This document shows, one piece after another, positions 1 to 8,123 of a stretch of 49,110 nt of DNA (within the stretch, counting starts at the first letter, position 1; each line of letters starts with the position of its first letter). The position numbers and the translations under genes were made by a program. The notes beneath the pieces are model-generated. The model was not told the origin of the DNA and did not search any database. It worked only from the letters and a program-made list of their open reading frames with translations. Origin of the DNA: Vitreoscilla sp. GTDB lineage: Bacteria; Pseudomonadota; Gammaproteobacteria; Burkholderiales; Burkholderiaceae_C. Where the stretch lies: assembly GCA_018780145.1 (NCBI GenBank), contig JADMKA010000010.1, positions 1 to 49,110 of the forward strand, written 5' to 3'.

Positions 1-389
1 GCACCTCGGTGGTCCAGACCCACATGACCAACTCGCGCCTGACCGACCCCGAGGTACTGGAGTTCCGCTTCCCCGTGCGGCTGGAGTCCTACGCCATCCG
101 CGCCGGCTCGGGTGGGGCAGGGCGCTGGCACGGCGGCGATGGCGGCACCCGCCGCGTTCGCTTCATGGCGGACATGACGGCCTCCATCCTCAGCAACGGC
201 CGCCAGCGCGGGGCCTTTGGCCTGGCCGGCGGCAGGCCGGGCGCGGTGGGGCTGAACCGGGTGGAGCGCGCCGATGGCACGGTGGAGAATCTGGGTCACC
301 TGGGCTCGGCCGAGATGCGGCCGGGCGATGTGTTCGTGATCGAGACCCCGGGAGGCGGTGGCTATGGAGAGCCCGATTGGCATGGTTGA
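1..389 (+). CDS. 5-oxoprolinase / hydantoinase B family protein, C-terminal part (gene enters from the left edge)
   Basis: Only about the last 129 residues are present; the reading frame is open to the left edge, so the start lies outside. The visible part begins TSVVQTHMTNSRLTDPEVLE, characteristic of the C-terminal region of HyuB/5-oxoprolinase proteins, and ends with the glycine-rich tail TPGGGGYGEP typical of the family. These enzymes hydrolyse 5-oxoproline to glutamate at the cost of ATP, or related hydantoins; the visible part cannot separate a stand-alone HyuB from a fused HyuA-HyuB oxoprolinase. The end overlaps the start of the pyroglutamyl peptidase gene, whose product is 5-oxoproline. 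That favours the oxoprolinase reading. Confidence 0.85.
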   Translation, partial: TSVVQTHMTNSRLTDPEVLEFRFPVRLESYAIRAGSGGAGRWHGGDGGTRRVRFMADMTASILSNGRQRGAFGLAGGRPGAVGLNRVERADGTVENLGHLGSAEMRPGDVFVIETPGGGGYGEPDWHG

Positions 390-1035
390 GCCGACCTGGC
401 TGGTCACCGGCTTTGAACCCTTCGACGGTGAGCCGGTGAACCCGAGCTGGGAGGTCGCGCAGGCCCTGCATGGCGCGCCGATGGCCGGCGGGCGTGTGGT
501 GGCTCGCCAGTTGCCTTGCCGCTTCGGGGCGGCACGCGAGGCGATGCAGGGCCTGCTGGCAGAGTGGCAGCCCGACTGCGTGCTGGCGCTGGGCCAGGCA
601 GCGGGTCGCACCGATTTCTCCATCGAGCGCATCGCCATCAACCTGGACGATGCACGCATCGCCGACAACGCCGGCGCCAGGCCGATCGACCAACCGGTGA
701 TACCGGGCGGGCCTGCCGCCTACTTCGCCACGCTGCCGATCAAGGCCATGGTCACCGGGCTTCGGGCGGCGGGGTTGCCGGCCTCGGTCTCGCACAGTGC
801 CGGCACCTTCGTCTGCAACCATGTCTTCTACGCCTTGATGCATGGGCTTCGCGAGCAAACCCGGGTGCGGGCCGGTTTCATGCACCTGCCGTTGCTGCCG
901 GCCCAGGCGTCGCGGCACCCGGGGCAGGCCTGCATGCCCCTGCCGCTGATGATCGAGGGCGTGCGCCAGGCACTCCGCATCGCCGCCAGCCACCAGGGCG
1001 TGGATCTGGCCTGGAGCGACGGGCAGATCGCCTGA
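364..1035 (+). CDS. pcp: pyroglutamyl-peptidase I (pyrrolidone-carboxylate peptidase)
   Basis: Cytoplasmic cysteine peptidase (family C15) that removes N-terminal pyroglutamate from peptides and releases 5-oxoproline. The N-terminus carries TGFEPFDG, and the catalytic triad is visible as E88 (in FSIERIAIN), C151 (in AGTFVCNH) and H174 (in AGFMHLPLLP), with spacing close to the family's Glu81/Cys144/His168. The start at 364 has GGGAGG 8 nt upstream. An ATG at 382 would give 217 residues, nearer the usual 215, so the first six residues are uncertain. The gene overlaps the oxoprolinase gene by 26 nt, which suggests translational coupling. Together the two would recycle pyroglutamyl peptides to glutamate. 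Confidence 0.93.
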   Translation: MESPIGMVEPTWLVTGFEPFDGEPVNPSWEVAQALHGAPMAGGRVVARQLPCRFGAAREAMQGLLAEWQPDCVLALGQAAGRTDFSIERIAINLDDARIADNAGARPIDQPVIPGGPAAYFATLPIKAMVTGLRAAGLPASVSHSAGTFVCNHVFYALMHGLREQTRVRAGFMHLPLLPAQASRHPGQACMPLPLMIEGVRQALRIAASHQGVDLAWSDGQIA

Positions 1036-1182
1036 CTTGGGACACCCGGTGCCGCATCCTCCTGATTGAGGAAGTTTGATGCGCACTCCGGTGAAACACG
1101 ATTGCCGGCTGCTGGGCGCCCGCCGACACTCCGGCCGCTGGCGATGTTTGCCGGCGCTGCACATTCACACGGAGGAGTCCCC

Positions 1183-2349
1183 ATGAACATGCCATCTCGT
1201 CGCCGCATTTGGGCGGCAGCGGCGTTCACCGCTGCTGGTCTGATCGGCTTGGCGACGTCGGCTGCCGCCAAGGAAGTGGCCTACTACACACCGTCCGATG
1301 GCAGCGACAGCGCCTACCTGATCGATTGGGCCAAGAGCAAGGCCCGGGTCGTCAACGGCGTCGGTGCACAAAAGGGGGTGGTGACCGGCGACTCGGCGCA
1401 ACGCGTGGTCACCCTGAACAGCCCGTTTAGCATCCTCAATGACGCGTTCGACTCCTGCGACATAGGCATCCAGCAGCGCAGGGACACGAACCAGGTCGTG
1501 GTGCGCGAAGGCGGCAAGACCGCCCAGATCATCGAGATCGGCACCTTCACCAACCTCGGCGGTTGCGAGGACGGCCTGGTGACCCCCTTCGGCTCGCCGA
1601 CCGATGAAGGTGTGACCCATCTGCAGGTCGCCATGGCCAAGCGCCCGCCAGTGACCGATCTCATTCCCGGTGCGGTGATGGCTGGCTTCAGCGAGGATGC
1701 GCAGTTGCCGGGTGAGTTCCAGGTGGCGCAGGACCTGGCCGTCATGCAGGCCGGGTCGCTGCTGTTCCAGACCACCGGAAACGCCGTGCCGGCGAGCCTC
1801 AGCCCGGACAAATGGTTGCTGTTGGCCTTGCCCTTCGAGCAACGCGGCTACACCCGGCTGTCGGTTGACGCCAAGACCGGCGGCGAGCACTGGCTCCGGG
1901 CCGTCTGGGCGAACGGCCAGACCCAGCGGGTTCACGAGGCGCTGCTGGTCAAACCGGTGGGTGGTGCCAGCTTCGGCTCGGTCAAGCAGGCCTCGCGCAT
2001 GTGGGAGTCCGGGCTGTTCTCTGGCACCCGCACGCCCTTCTACCTGTACCTCTACCAGGACGGGAACGGCGAACGGGTGTCCAAGAACCTGGACGCGGGA
2101 ACCGAGACCCGCACGCCCATGACCTGGGTCTTCGCCGGCAACGACATCGTGCAGACCCGTTCCCTGGGAGGCGGCTACTACCGAGGGGACCGCACCTGGC
2201 AGCCCTTGCGCGATGTCGGCACCTATGACGAGTGGGTGATGGAGTCCGAAATGCTGACCGATCCGGACGGCGTGGTCACAACCCTCATCAAGCCGCGCGT
2301 CAACCTCTACGTGGACACCGGCAAGGCGGTTCCGCCGGCACGCCGCTGA
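1183..2349 (+). CDS. secreted protein of unknown function
   Basis: I do not recognise the family. The product has 388 residues and starts MNMPSRRRIWAAAAF, with a basic n-region, a hydrophobic stretch at about residues 9-28 and a likely signal peptidase I site after ATSAAA, so it is probably periplasmic or surface-exposed. GGAGGAG lies 6 nt before the ATG and decides the start against earlier in-frame codons. The mature protein is rich in Tyr, Trp and Gly (for example GGGYYRGDRTW), has two cysteines (in DSCDIG and LGGCEDG) that could form a disulfide, and has no membrane helix after the signal. It follows pcp by 147 bp and looks monocistronic; the neighbours give no clue to its role. Confidence 0.75.
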   Translation: MNMPSRRRIWAAAAFTAAGLIGLATSAAAKEVAYYTPSDGSDSAYLIDWAKSKARVVNGVGAQKGVVTGDSAQRVVTLNSPFSILNDAFDSCDIGIQQRRDTNQVVVREGGKTAQIIEIGTFTNLGGCEDGLVTPFGSPTDEGVTHLQVAMAKRPPVTDLIPGAVMAGFSEDAQLPGEFQVAQDLAVMQAGSLLFQTTGNAVPASLSPDKWLLLALPFEQRGYTRLSVDAKTGGEHWLRAVWANGQTQRVHEALLVKPVGGASFGSVKQASRMWESGLFSGTRTPFYLYLYQDGNGERVSKNLDAGTETRTPMTWVFAGNDIVQTRSLGGGYYRGDRTWQPLRDVGTYDEWVMESEMLTDPDGVVTTLIKPRVNLYVDTGKAVPPARR

Positions 2350-2354
2350 GCCAC

Positions 2355-2573
2355 TCAGCGGTCCGGCGCCTGGCCGGGGCTGTCGCTGTCGCGATAGCCC
2401 CGCCACGGGCCCATGGCCGCCTTCATCAAGGCCATCTGGCGCACGAAGCGCGGGCAGGCGGCGCAGATGGCCAGGTGCAGGCGCAGGCGCAGGCGGTCGG
2501 CCCAGGGCAGGGCAGTGTCCTGCCCCTGCAGCACCAGGTGCGTCGCTTCCTTGCAGTTGATCATCCAGCTCAT
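2355..2573 (-). CDS. small zinc-finger (zf-HC2 type) anti-sigma factor
   Basis: A 72-residue protein starting MSWMINCKEATHL, with the anti-sigma zinc signature HxxxCxxC at H33, C37 and C40 and a further Cys at 7. Proteins of this type hold an ECF sigma factor inactive and release it on a redox or metal signal. Its ATG overlaps the sigma factor stop codon (ATGA), so the pair is co-transcribed and coupled. No membrane helix or periplasmic domain follows the zinc finger, so sensing must be cytoplasmic or through another protein. An upstream in-frame extension of 30 residues exists but lies inside the sigma gene and lacks family similarity. I infer that it controls the divergent bufferin operon. 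Confidence 0.82.
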   Translation of the reverse strand: MSWMINCKEATHLVLQGQDTALPWADRLRLRLHLAICAACPRFVRQMALMKAAMGPWRGYRDSDSPGQAPDR

Positions 2574-3145
2574 GTCGGGCCTCCGGTGCTGCCGAGGGGA
2601 GTGAACCAGCCCGCCTGCAGGCATTCCCGCAAGCGCAGCCGGGCTCGGTGCAGCAACACCCACAGGTTGGTCGAGGTGATCGCCAGTTCCTTGCAGATTT
2701 CGTCAGTTTCCAGCTCCAGCCACTCGCGCATCATGAACACGCGGCCCTGCGCGGCAGGCAGTTTCTCGACGCAGGCATCGAGCACGGCCAGGAACTGTCG
2801 CTGGCCCAACAGGGTCTCGGGTTGATCTCCCCAATCCGCCGGCTTGTCGCGCCAGTGGCCTGTCTCGTCGAAGAGCAGGGCGTCGAGATCCTCGCTGTCG
2901 TCGCGGTCGAGCACGGTGGCTTCGCGGGCCTGGCGCCGCAGCTGGTCGATCAGCTTGTGCTTCAGGATGCCGACCAGCCAGGTCTTCAGCTGAGAGCCGC
3001 CGGCAAAGGCCTGCGGCCGCTCCAGCGCGGCGAGCAAGGTGTCGGACACTGCATCCTCGGCCCAGGCATCATTGCGCAACTGGCTGCGCGCGTAGCGCAG
3101 CAGTTGCGGTCGCAAGGCCTGTACCTGCTGGGCAAAGTCGGTCAT
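2570..3145 (-). CDS. ECF-family RNA polymerase sigma factor
   Basis: A 191-residue sigma-70 family protein with only regions 2 and 4. Region 2 lies at about residues 10-75 (LLRYARSQLRND, TWLVGILKHKLIDQLRR). Region 4 lies at about 120-180 (LDACVEKLPAAQGRVFMMREWLELETDEI, then an HTH around ELAITSTNLWVLLHRARLRLRECL). The acidic linker between them is unusually long, at about residues 80-115. The gene is divergent from the bufferin operon with 104 bp between starts, and its stop overlaps the start of the anti-sigma gene. In Caulobacter an ECF factor (SigF) controls an equivalent operon, so regulation of bufABCD by this sigma is a well-founded inference. Confidence 0.93.
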   Translation of the reverse strand: MTDFAQQVQALRPQLLRYARSQLRNDAWAEDAVSDTLLAALERPQAFAGGSQLKTWLVGILKHKLIDQLRRQAREATVLDRDDSEDLDALLFDETGHWRDKPADWGDQPETLLGQRQFLAVLDACVEKLPAAQGRVFMMREWLELETDEICKELAITSTNLWVLLHRARLRLRECLQAGWFTPLGSTGGPT

Positions 3146-3180
3146 GCCGGTGTCGCGAGTGATCGAAGCGCGCAGTGTAA

Positions 3181-3206
3181 GGAATCATCGGCCCCACCGA
3201 CCGATG
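3181..3206 (+). promoter_or_regulatory. candidate ECF-type promoter of the bufferin operon
   Basis: GGAAT at 3181-3185, preceded by TGTAA, is separated by 16 bp from CGATG at 3202-3206. GGAA(T/C) with CG-rich -10 elements at this spacing is the usual layout of ECF-sigma promoters. The predicted start near 3213 gives a leader of about 37 nt ending in AAGGAG ahead of bufA1. No good sigma-70 boxes are visible in this 104 bp gap. The call is by pattern only. Confidence 0.45.
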
Positions 3207-3249
3207 CCTGTCCCGACATCATCCACCCTCGTTTCAAGGAGACTTCCAC

Positions 3250-3534
3250 ATGAGTTCACAACGCCAGATCGCCGCCTCCGCCCTGGCCGCCGTGTTTGCC
3301 CTGGGCCTGGCCAGCACCAGCGTGCATGCGCAGGAGAAGGCCAAGGAGAAGTGCTACGGCATTGCCAAGGCCGGCCAGAACGACTGTGCCAACCTGAGCG
3401 GCAGCCACTCCTGCGCCGGCCAGGCCAAGACCGACATGGACGCCAACGAGTGGAAGTACGTTCCCAAGGGCACCTGCAAGGACATGAAGGGCCTGAGCGC
3501 CGAAGAGGCCAAGGCCAAGACCAAGAAGGCCTGA
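3250..3534 (+). CDS. bufA1: bufferin precursor BufA1 (DUF2282), exported copper-binding RiPP
   Basis: A 94-residue precursor. It has a Sec signal peptide (residues 1-27, cleavage expected after SVHA) and a small mature part with four cysteines, C35, C46, C55 and C76, in the DUF2282 arrangement ([31 protein letters not shown]), then a Lys/Ala-rich tail. Bufferins are known RiPPs in which an MNIO enzyme converts cysteines to thiooxazole groups; the product is secreted to the periplasm and buffers excess copper. The ATG at 3250 has AAGGAG 7 nt upstream. It is the first gene of bufA1-bufB-bufC-doxX. A Sec signal on a RiPP precursor is itself unusual. The family assignment is secure; copper as the ligand here is inferred. 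Confidence 0.9.
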   Translation: MSSQRQIAASALAAVFALGLASTSVHAQEKAKEKCYGIAKAGQNDCANLSGSHSCAGQAKTDMDANEWKYVPKGTCKDMKGLSAEEAKAKTKKA

Positions 3535-3562
3535 AGCCCTGCTGGCCCGACCGAGCCACGCC

Positions 3563-4426
3563 ATGGCCCATCTCCGCACGCCCCCAACGGCGCCACCAGC
3601 TCCGGTGGGCATCGGCTGGCGGGCCCCGCACTACCGGGAGTTGCTGACGCTGGTCCCGGCCCTGGACTTCATCGAGGTCCACTCCGAGAATTTTTTCGGG
3701 GACGGCGGTGCCGCATGGGCCCTGCTGGGCCAGGCCCGCGAGCACTACCCGGTCAGCCTGCACGGCGTGGGCCTGGCCCTCGGCTCGGCCGAGGGCCTGG
3801 ACCCGTGGCACCTGGACCAACTGGCGCGCCTGGTCGAGCGAGTGCAGCCGGTGCGGGTGTCTGACCACGCCAGCTTCGCCCGCGTGGCGCGGCCCGGCGG
3901 CGGGCCGGTGGTGCATGGCAGTGATCTGCTGCCCATCGCCTTCACCGACGCGTCGCTGGACCTGATGGTCGAGCATGTGCAGCAGGTGCAGGAGCGCCTG
4001 CGCCGGCCCATCCTGGTGGAGAACCTCTCGGCCTACCTGCGCTGGGAGGACGACCACCTGGCCGAGCCGGAGTTCTTCAATGCCCTGGCTCGGCGCAGCG
4101 GCTGCGGCCTGCTGCTGGACGTGAACAACCTGGTGGTCAATGCGCTCAACCGGTGCGCGAGCGATCCCACGGCCCAAGCCTGTGCCTGGGTCGATGCGCT
4201 GGACACCGGTATCGCCGGCGAGATCCACCTGGCCGGCTACAACGATGCCGGGCCGTTGGTGATCGACGACCATGGCTCGCCGGTGCACGACACCGTGTGG
4301 CCGGTCTACCGCCACGCGTTGCGACACCTGGGTCCGGTGCCCAGCCTGATCGAATGGGACACCGATCTGCCGGCGCTCGGGGTCTTGCTGGCCGAGGCGC
4401 AGCGGGCGCGGGAGTACGCGGCATGA
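3563..4426 (+). CDS. bufB: MNIO-family oxidase (DUF692), bufferin-modifying enzyme BufB
   Basis: A 287-residue TIM-barrel, multinuclear non-heme iron oxidase of the MbnB/DUF692 family. The family blocks occur in order: GIGWRAPHY near residue 17, [80 protein letters not shown] and LIEWDTDLP. The His, Asp, Asn and Glu residues in these blocks are the expected iron ligands. Such enzymes oxidise cysteines in a partner precursor, here BufA1, whose gene ends 28 bp upstream. The stop overlaps the next start (ATGA), matching the known need of BufB for its DUF2063 partner. The HSENFF and [11 protein letters not shown] blocks place it in the bufferin/DUF2282-linked branch rather than with methanobactin MbnB (inference). 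Confidence 0.92.
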   Translation: MAHLRTPPTAPPAPVGIGWRAPHYRELLTLVPALDFIEVHSENFFGDGGAAWALLGQAREHYPVSLHGVGLALGSAEGLDPWHLDQLARLVERVQPVRVSDHASFARVARPGGGPVVHGSDLLPIAFTDASLDLMVEHVQQVQERLRRPILVENLSAYLRWEDDHLAEPEFFNALARRSGCGLLLDVNNLVVNALNRCASDPTAQACAWVDALDTGIAGEIHLAGYNDAGPLVIDDHGSPVHDTVWPVYRHALRHLGPVPSLIEWDTDLPALGVLLAEAQRAREYAA

Positions 4427-5196
4427 GCCGTTTCATCGAAGCCGAACGCCAGCGTGGCCTTATGGCAGCGCTGCGCCATGCCGAGGGCGGTTTGCCGGTT
4501 GCGGCCGTTGCGCTGCCGGCGGCTGACCGGCTGGCCGGCCTGCGGGCGTACCGGGCCAACGCGCAGGCCATTGCCCAGCGCGCGTTGATCGCCGCGTACC
4601 CGACCGTGTCGCGGCTGCTGGGCGATGAGCCGATGAAGGCCCTGGCGCGCGATCTCTGGCGCGCGCATCCGCCTGTTCGCGGTGACCTGGCCTGGTTCGG
4701 TGCCGAACTCGGTGGCTGGATCGCCGGCGTGGCCGAGCTGGCCGAGTGGCCCTGGCTGGCCGATGTGGCCCGGCTGGACTGGGCGCTGCACCGCGCCCAG
4801 TTTGCCGCCGATCCACCCGACCTGCCTGAGGGCTTGCCGCTACTTGCCGAGCTCGACCCCCGGCAGTTGGCCGTGGTCTTCGTGCCTGGCGCCGCCTGCA
4901 TCGTCTCGGCCTGGCCTGTCCACGCCATCTGGGACGCCCAGGTTCGGGCGACCGGAGAGGCGCCTGATCCTGGCGTTGCCGAGACCGCCTGGGTCTGGCG
5001 CCGTGGCCATGGTGCCTGTGTCTCGACCTTGGGGCCCGGTGAGTTGGCGTTGCATCAGGTACTGCTGGCTGGCGATTCGCTCGGCCTGGCCTGGGAGTCC
5101 GCCTCGGCGGCCGACCCCGATTTCGACTTCCGCGCCTGGCTCACCCGCGCACTGCGCGAGGGGTGGCTGGCCGGTATCCACCCCCTGACTTCCTGA
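4423..5196 (+). CDS. bufC: DUF2063 partner protein of the MNIO enzyme (BufC)
   Basis: A 257-residue protein whose N-terminal part (about residues 1-100) is the helical DUF2063 domain: the [10 protein letters not shown] start, [23 protein letters not shown] is typical in spirit, followed by [15 protein letters not shown] and the [15 protein letters not shown] block. The C-terminal half resembles the MbnC-like part that binds the precursor leader and delivers it to the MNIO enzyme. The start overlaps the bufB stop as ATGA, so the two proteins are probably made in equal amounts as a complex. An in-frame region upstream is open but lies inside bufB and is not used. Confidence 0.88.
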   Translation: MSRFIEAERQRGLMAALRHAEGGLPVAAVALPAADRLAGLRAYRANAQAIAQRALIAAYPTVSRLLGDEPMKALARDLWRAHPPVRGDLAWFGAELGGWIAGVAELAEWPWLADVARLDWALHRAQFAADPPDLPEGLPLLAELDPRQLAVVFVPGAACIVSAWPVHAIWDAQVRATGEAPDPGVAETAWVWRRGHGACVSTLGPGELALHQVLLAGDSLGLAWESASAADPDFDFRAWLTRALREGWLAGIHPLTS

Positions 5197-5207
5197 AGGA
5201 GTTCCCC

Positions 5208-5687
5208 ATGTTCTCTGCGCCCCCTGTGCTGGCGCGCGCCTGGCTGCGCGCGATCGGCTGGCTCGAAACCCTGCAACCGCTGGCCTTGCTGGCGGCACGC
5301 CTCTATGTGGCGCGGGTCTTCTTCCTTTCCGGCTTGACCAAGATCCAGGACTGGGAGACCACGCTGGCACTGTTTGCCGACGAGTACCAGGTGCCCCTGT
5401 TGCCGCCCGAGCTGGCCGCCTACGCGGGCACCGCCGGCGAGCTGGTGCTGCCGGTGCTGCTGGCCCTCGGCCTGGCCGGGCGGTTCGGTGCGATGGGCCT
5501 GTTCGTGTTGAACATCGTAGCCGTGCTGAGCCTGCAGGAGATTGCCGATGCGGCCCTGCAGCAGCACATCTTCTGGGGCAGCCTGCTGGCTGGCCTGGTG
5601 CTCTGGGGGCCCGGCAACTGGTCGGTGGACCGGTTCGTGGCGCCCAGGTTTCTGAAGGTCAGTTCTTCGGGTAGCGCGACACGCTGA
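5208..5687 (+). CDS. DoxX-family inner-membrane protein of the bufferin operon
   Basis: A 159-residue membrane protein with about four helices (LALLAARLYVARVFFLSGL; LAAYAGTAGELVLPVLLALGLAG; MGLFVLNIVAVLSL; IFWGSLLAGLVLWGP) and the DoxX signature FFLSGLTKIQDW. The ATG at 5208 has AAGGAG upstream and follows the bufC stop by 11 bp. DoxX-type genes close many bufferin operons, including the Caulobacter one, but their biochemical role is not settled; terminal-oxidase-like or quinone-linked functions have been suggested for relatives. Its 3' end overlaps the convergent tolA gene by 29 bp. Confidence 0.88.
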   Translation: MFSAPPVLARAWLRAIGWLETLQPLALLAARLYVARVFFLSGLTKIQDWETTLALFADEYQVPLLPPELAAYAGTAGELVLPVLLALGLAGRFGAMGLFVLNIVAVLSLQEIADAALQQHIFWGSLLAGLVLWGPGNWSVDRFVAPRFLKVSSSGSATR

Positions 5688-6528
5688 GCGTCATCGGCGA
5701 GGGCACGCGGCCGTTGTCGTCGCGCGGCAGCACGGCGGTCTTCTCGACGGCGCGCAGCACGGCGTCGTCCCACTCCTTGATGCCGCTGGGTTTGACCACG
5801 CGCTGACTCAGGATGGTGCCGTCCGGCGCCACCCGCAACTCGACTTCGGTGGTCGGGTTGCCTGGCACCTCGAAAGGCAGCTGGATGTTGGGCCGGATGC
5901 GCGCCACGATGCGGCCGGCGTAGCTGGACGACGGCCCCGCATCGCGCGCCGCGGCGCCCGTGCTGGTGGGGGCGCCGCTGCCGCCAAGCTGCTCGTTCAT
6001 GCGGCGCAGCTGATCCTGGCGGGCCTTCTCGCGAGCGGCCTCGGATTTCTGCTGGGCCTGCCGCTCCTTGTCGGCCTGGGCCTTGGCGTCCCGCTCCTTC
6101 TCGCGCTGAAGCTCCTCCTGCTGGCGCTTTTCGCGGGCGCGCTGCTCCTCGGCTTCCTTGCGCTCCTTTTCCATGCGCTGCTTCTTGGCTTGCTCGATGG
6201 CGATCTGCGCGTCGCGCTCGGCCGTGTCGGGTGGCGGCACGGCCACTTTGGGCGGCGGTGGTGCCGGCTCGGCCGCCTCGGGCGGTGGTTCGGCGCGCGG
6301 CGCGGCGATCTCCGGCACCGCGGCCCACAACTCGGCGCTCACCCCCTCGGGCTCCACGTTGCGCCACTGCACGCCCAAGGCCAGCGCAGCCACGAGCCCC
6401 GCATGCGCCAGCACCGACATCAGCGCGCCCACGCGCGGGTTGTCGTTGCTCGGCGGCCGCAACGCGTCGCGCGGGATCGTCAGCGACTTGAGAGGGTGCC
6501 GCGGGTCGAAGGACGAGCTGGCGTTCAC
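5659..6528 (-). CDS. tolA: TolA, envelope-spanning protein of the Tol-Pal system
   Basis: A 289-residue protein with the TolA plan. One N-terminal membrane helix lies at about residues 33-53. A Pro-rich stretch (EPPPEAAEPAPPPPKVAVPPP) and a long Lys/Glu/Arg/Gln-rich helix (about 105-180) span the periplasm, and a TonB/TolA C-terminal domain (about 200-289, with YAGRIVARIRPNIQLPF and TTEVELRVAPDGTI) contacts TolB/Pal or colicins. TolA uses proton motive force through TolQR to keep the outer membrane tethered and constricted at division. The start is GTG, 24 bp after tolR. Usually tolB-pal follow; here the next gene is the convergent doxX, so tolB-pal must lie elsewhere. Confidence 0.92.
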   Translation of the reverse strand: MNASSSFDPRHPLKSLTIPRDALRPPSNDNPRVGALMSVLAHAGLVAALALGVQWRNVEPEGVSAELWAAVPEIAAPRAEPPPEAAEPAPPPPKVAVPPPDTAERDAQIAIEQAKKQRMEKERKEAEEQRAREKRQQEELQREKERDAKAQADKERQAQQKSEAAREKARQDQLRRMNEQLGGSGAPTSTGAAARDAGPSSSYAGRIVARIRPNIQLPFEVPGNPTTEVELRVAPDGTILSQRVVKPSGIKEWDDAVLRAVEKTAVLPRDDNGRVPSPMTLSVSRYPKN

Positions 6529-6552
6529 GATTCAGCTACCCAAGGGCCTCAT

Positions 6553-6984
<432 letters not shown>

Positions 6985-7002
6985 GCCACGTGCTCCGGCC
7001 GC

Positions 7003-7692
7003 TCAGCGCGTCGGCGTGGCCGTGGGGGCCGCGACGTTGCGCTGGAGGATGTTCGAGAACTCCTCGGTGAAGCTCTCGAGCTGGATCGCGATGCGGTCGA
7101 TGTCGCGCGCGAAGCGGTTGTAGCCGATCACCGCGGGGATGGCTGCGAACAGGCCGATGGCGGTGGCCACCAGCGCCTCGGCAATGCCCGGCGCCACGGT
7201 GGCCAGCGTCACGCTCTGCAGGTTCGACAGGCCGACGAAGGCGTGCATGATCCCCCACACGGTGCCGAACAGGCCCACATAGGGGCTGACGGAGCCTACG
7301 GTGCCAAGAAAGCCGAGGTTGCCCTCGATGGTGTCCAGCTCGCGCTGCAGACTGGCGCGCATCGCGCGGCGTGCGCCGTCGAGCTGGGCCGTGGTGTCCA
7401 GGCGGCGCTCACGCAGTTTCAGGAACTCGCGCATGCCGCTGGCGAACAGGCGCTCCATCGGCGCGGTGTCCACCCGCGTACTGGCGCCCTGGTACAGGTC
7501 GTTCAGGTTCTTGCCGGACCAGAACTCCTGCTCGAACTGGTCGTTGCGGCTGCGCACCTTGGCCAGGCCCACCAGCTTGGCGAAGATCACCGACCAACTG
7601 GCCAGCGACACGCCGAGCAGGCCGGCGATCACGAGCTGCACCACCCAGCTGGCGTGCATCACGAGGGAGATGATGGAGAGATCCTGGTTCAT
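7003..7692 (-). CDS. tolQ: TolQ, motor subunit of Tol-Pal
   Basis: A 229-residue MotA/TolQ/ExbB-family protein with three membrane helices: residues 8-32 (LVMHASWVVQLVIAGLLGVSL), then a cytoplasmic stretch, then two helices around GNLGFLGTVGSVSPYVGLFGTVWGIM and ALVATAIGLFAAIPAVIGYNRF. The GTVWGIM and AIPAV blocks are diagnostic. The start overlaps the ybgC stop (ATGA). It builds the proton channel with TolR and drives TolA. The paralogous set exbB-exbD-exbD-tonB lies at 44833-47260; this locus is assigned to Tol by its ybgC and tolA neighbours. Confidence 0.95.
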   Translation of the reverse strand: MNQDLSIISLVMHASWVVQLVIAGLLGVSLASWSVIFAKLVGLAKVRSRNDQFEQEFWSGKNLNDLYQGASTRVDTAPMERLFASGMREFLKLRERRLDTTAQLDGARRAMRASLQRELDTIEGNLGFLGTVGSVSPYVGLFGTVWGIMHAFVGLSNLQSVTLATVAPGIAEALVATAIGLFAAIPAVIGYNRFARDIDRIAIQLESFTEEFSNILQRNVAAPTATPTR

Positions 7693-8096
7693 TCGGTCAA
7701 TCGGGCAAGGATGTCGGTCGGAATGCGGAGGGGGCGGAAGGTTCCACGGTCCACGCAGGCGATCTGGATCTGGCCTTCGCACAGCACGGTGGTGTCGCGC
7801 CAGACTGCCTGGGCGATCTGCATGCTCGCCCGGCCGATGTCGACGGGCTGCACCGTGACCCGCAGCGTATCGTCCAGCCGAGCCGGGTGGAGGTAACGGA
7901 TGCGTGCATCGGTGACGACGAACATCGCCCCTTCGGCCTCGGCCATCGCCTGCTGCCCGTGGCCGAAGGCGCGCAACCACTCGGTGCGTGCGCGCTCGAA
8001 GAACTTCAGGTAGTTGGCGTAGTAGACGATGCCGCCGGCGTCGGTGTCTTCCCAGTAGACGCGCAGGGCATGGGAAAAGGCGGCGGGCTCATGCAT
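7689..8096 (-). CDS. ybgC: YbgC, acyl-CoA thioesterase of the tol operon
   Basis: A 135-residue hot-dog-fold thioesterase. The active-site block YWEDTDAGGIVYYANYLKFFERARTEWL (given here by its ends: YWEDTDAGG at residues 14-22 and FFERARTE near 33-40) matches the 4-hydroxybenzoyl-CoA/YbgC family, with Asp in DTDAGG as the catalytic residue. YbgC hydrolyses acyl-CoA thioesters in the cytoplasm and is linked to phospholipid metabolism; it is the standard first gene before tolQ. The stop overlaps the tolQ start. Upstream lies the tandem repeat 8124-8286 instead of an obvious promoter. Confidence 0.94.
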   Translation of the reverse strand: MHEPAAFSHALRVYWEDTDAGGIVYYANYLKFFERARTEWLRAFGHGQQAMAEAEGAMFVVTDARIRYLHPARLDDTLRVTVQPVDIGRASMQIAQAVWRDTTVLCEGQIQIACVDRGTFRPLRIPTDILARLTE

Positions 8097-8123
8097 GGCA
8101 AGCCGCGCATGATACGTGAGGGT

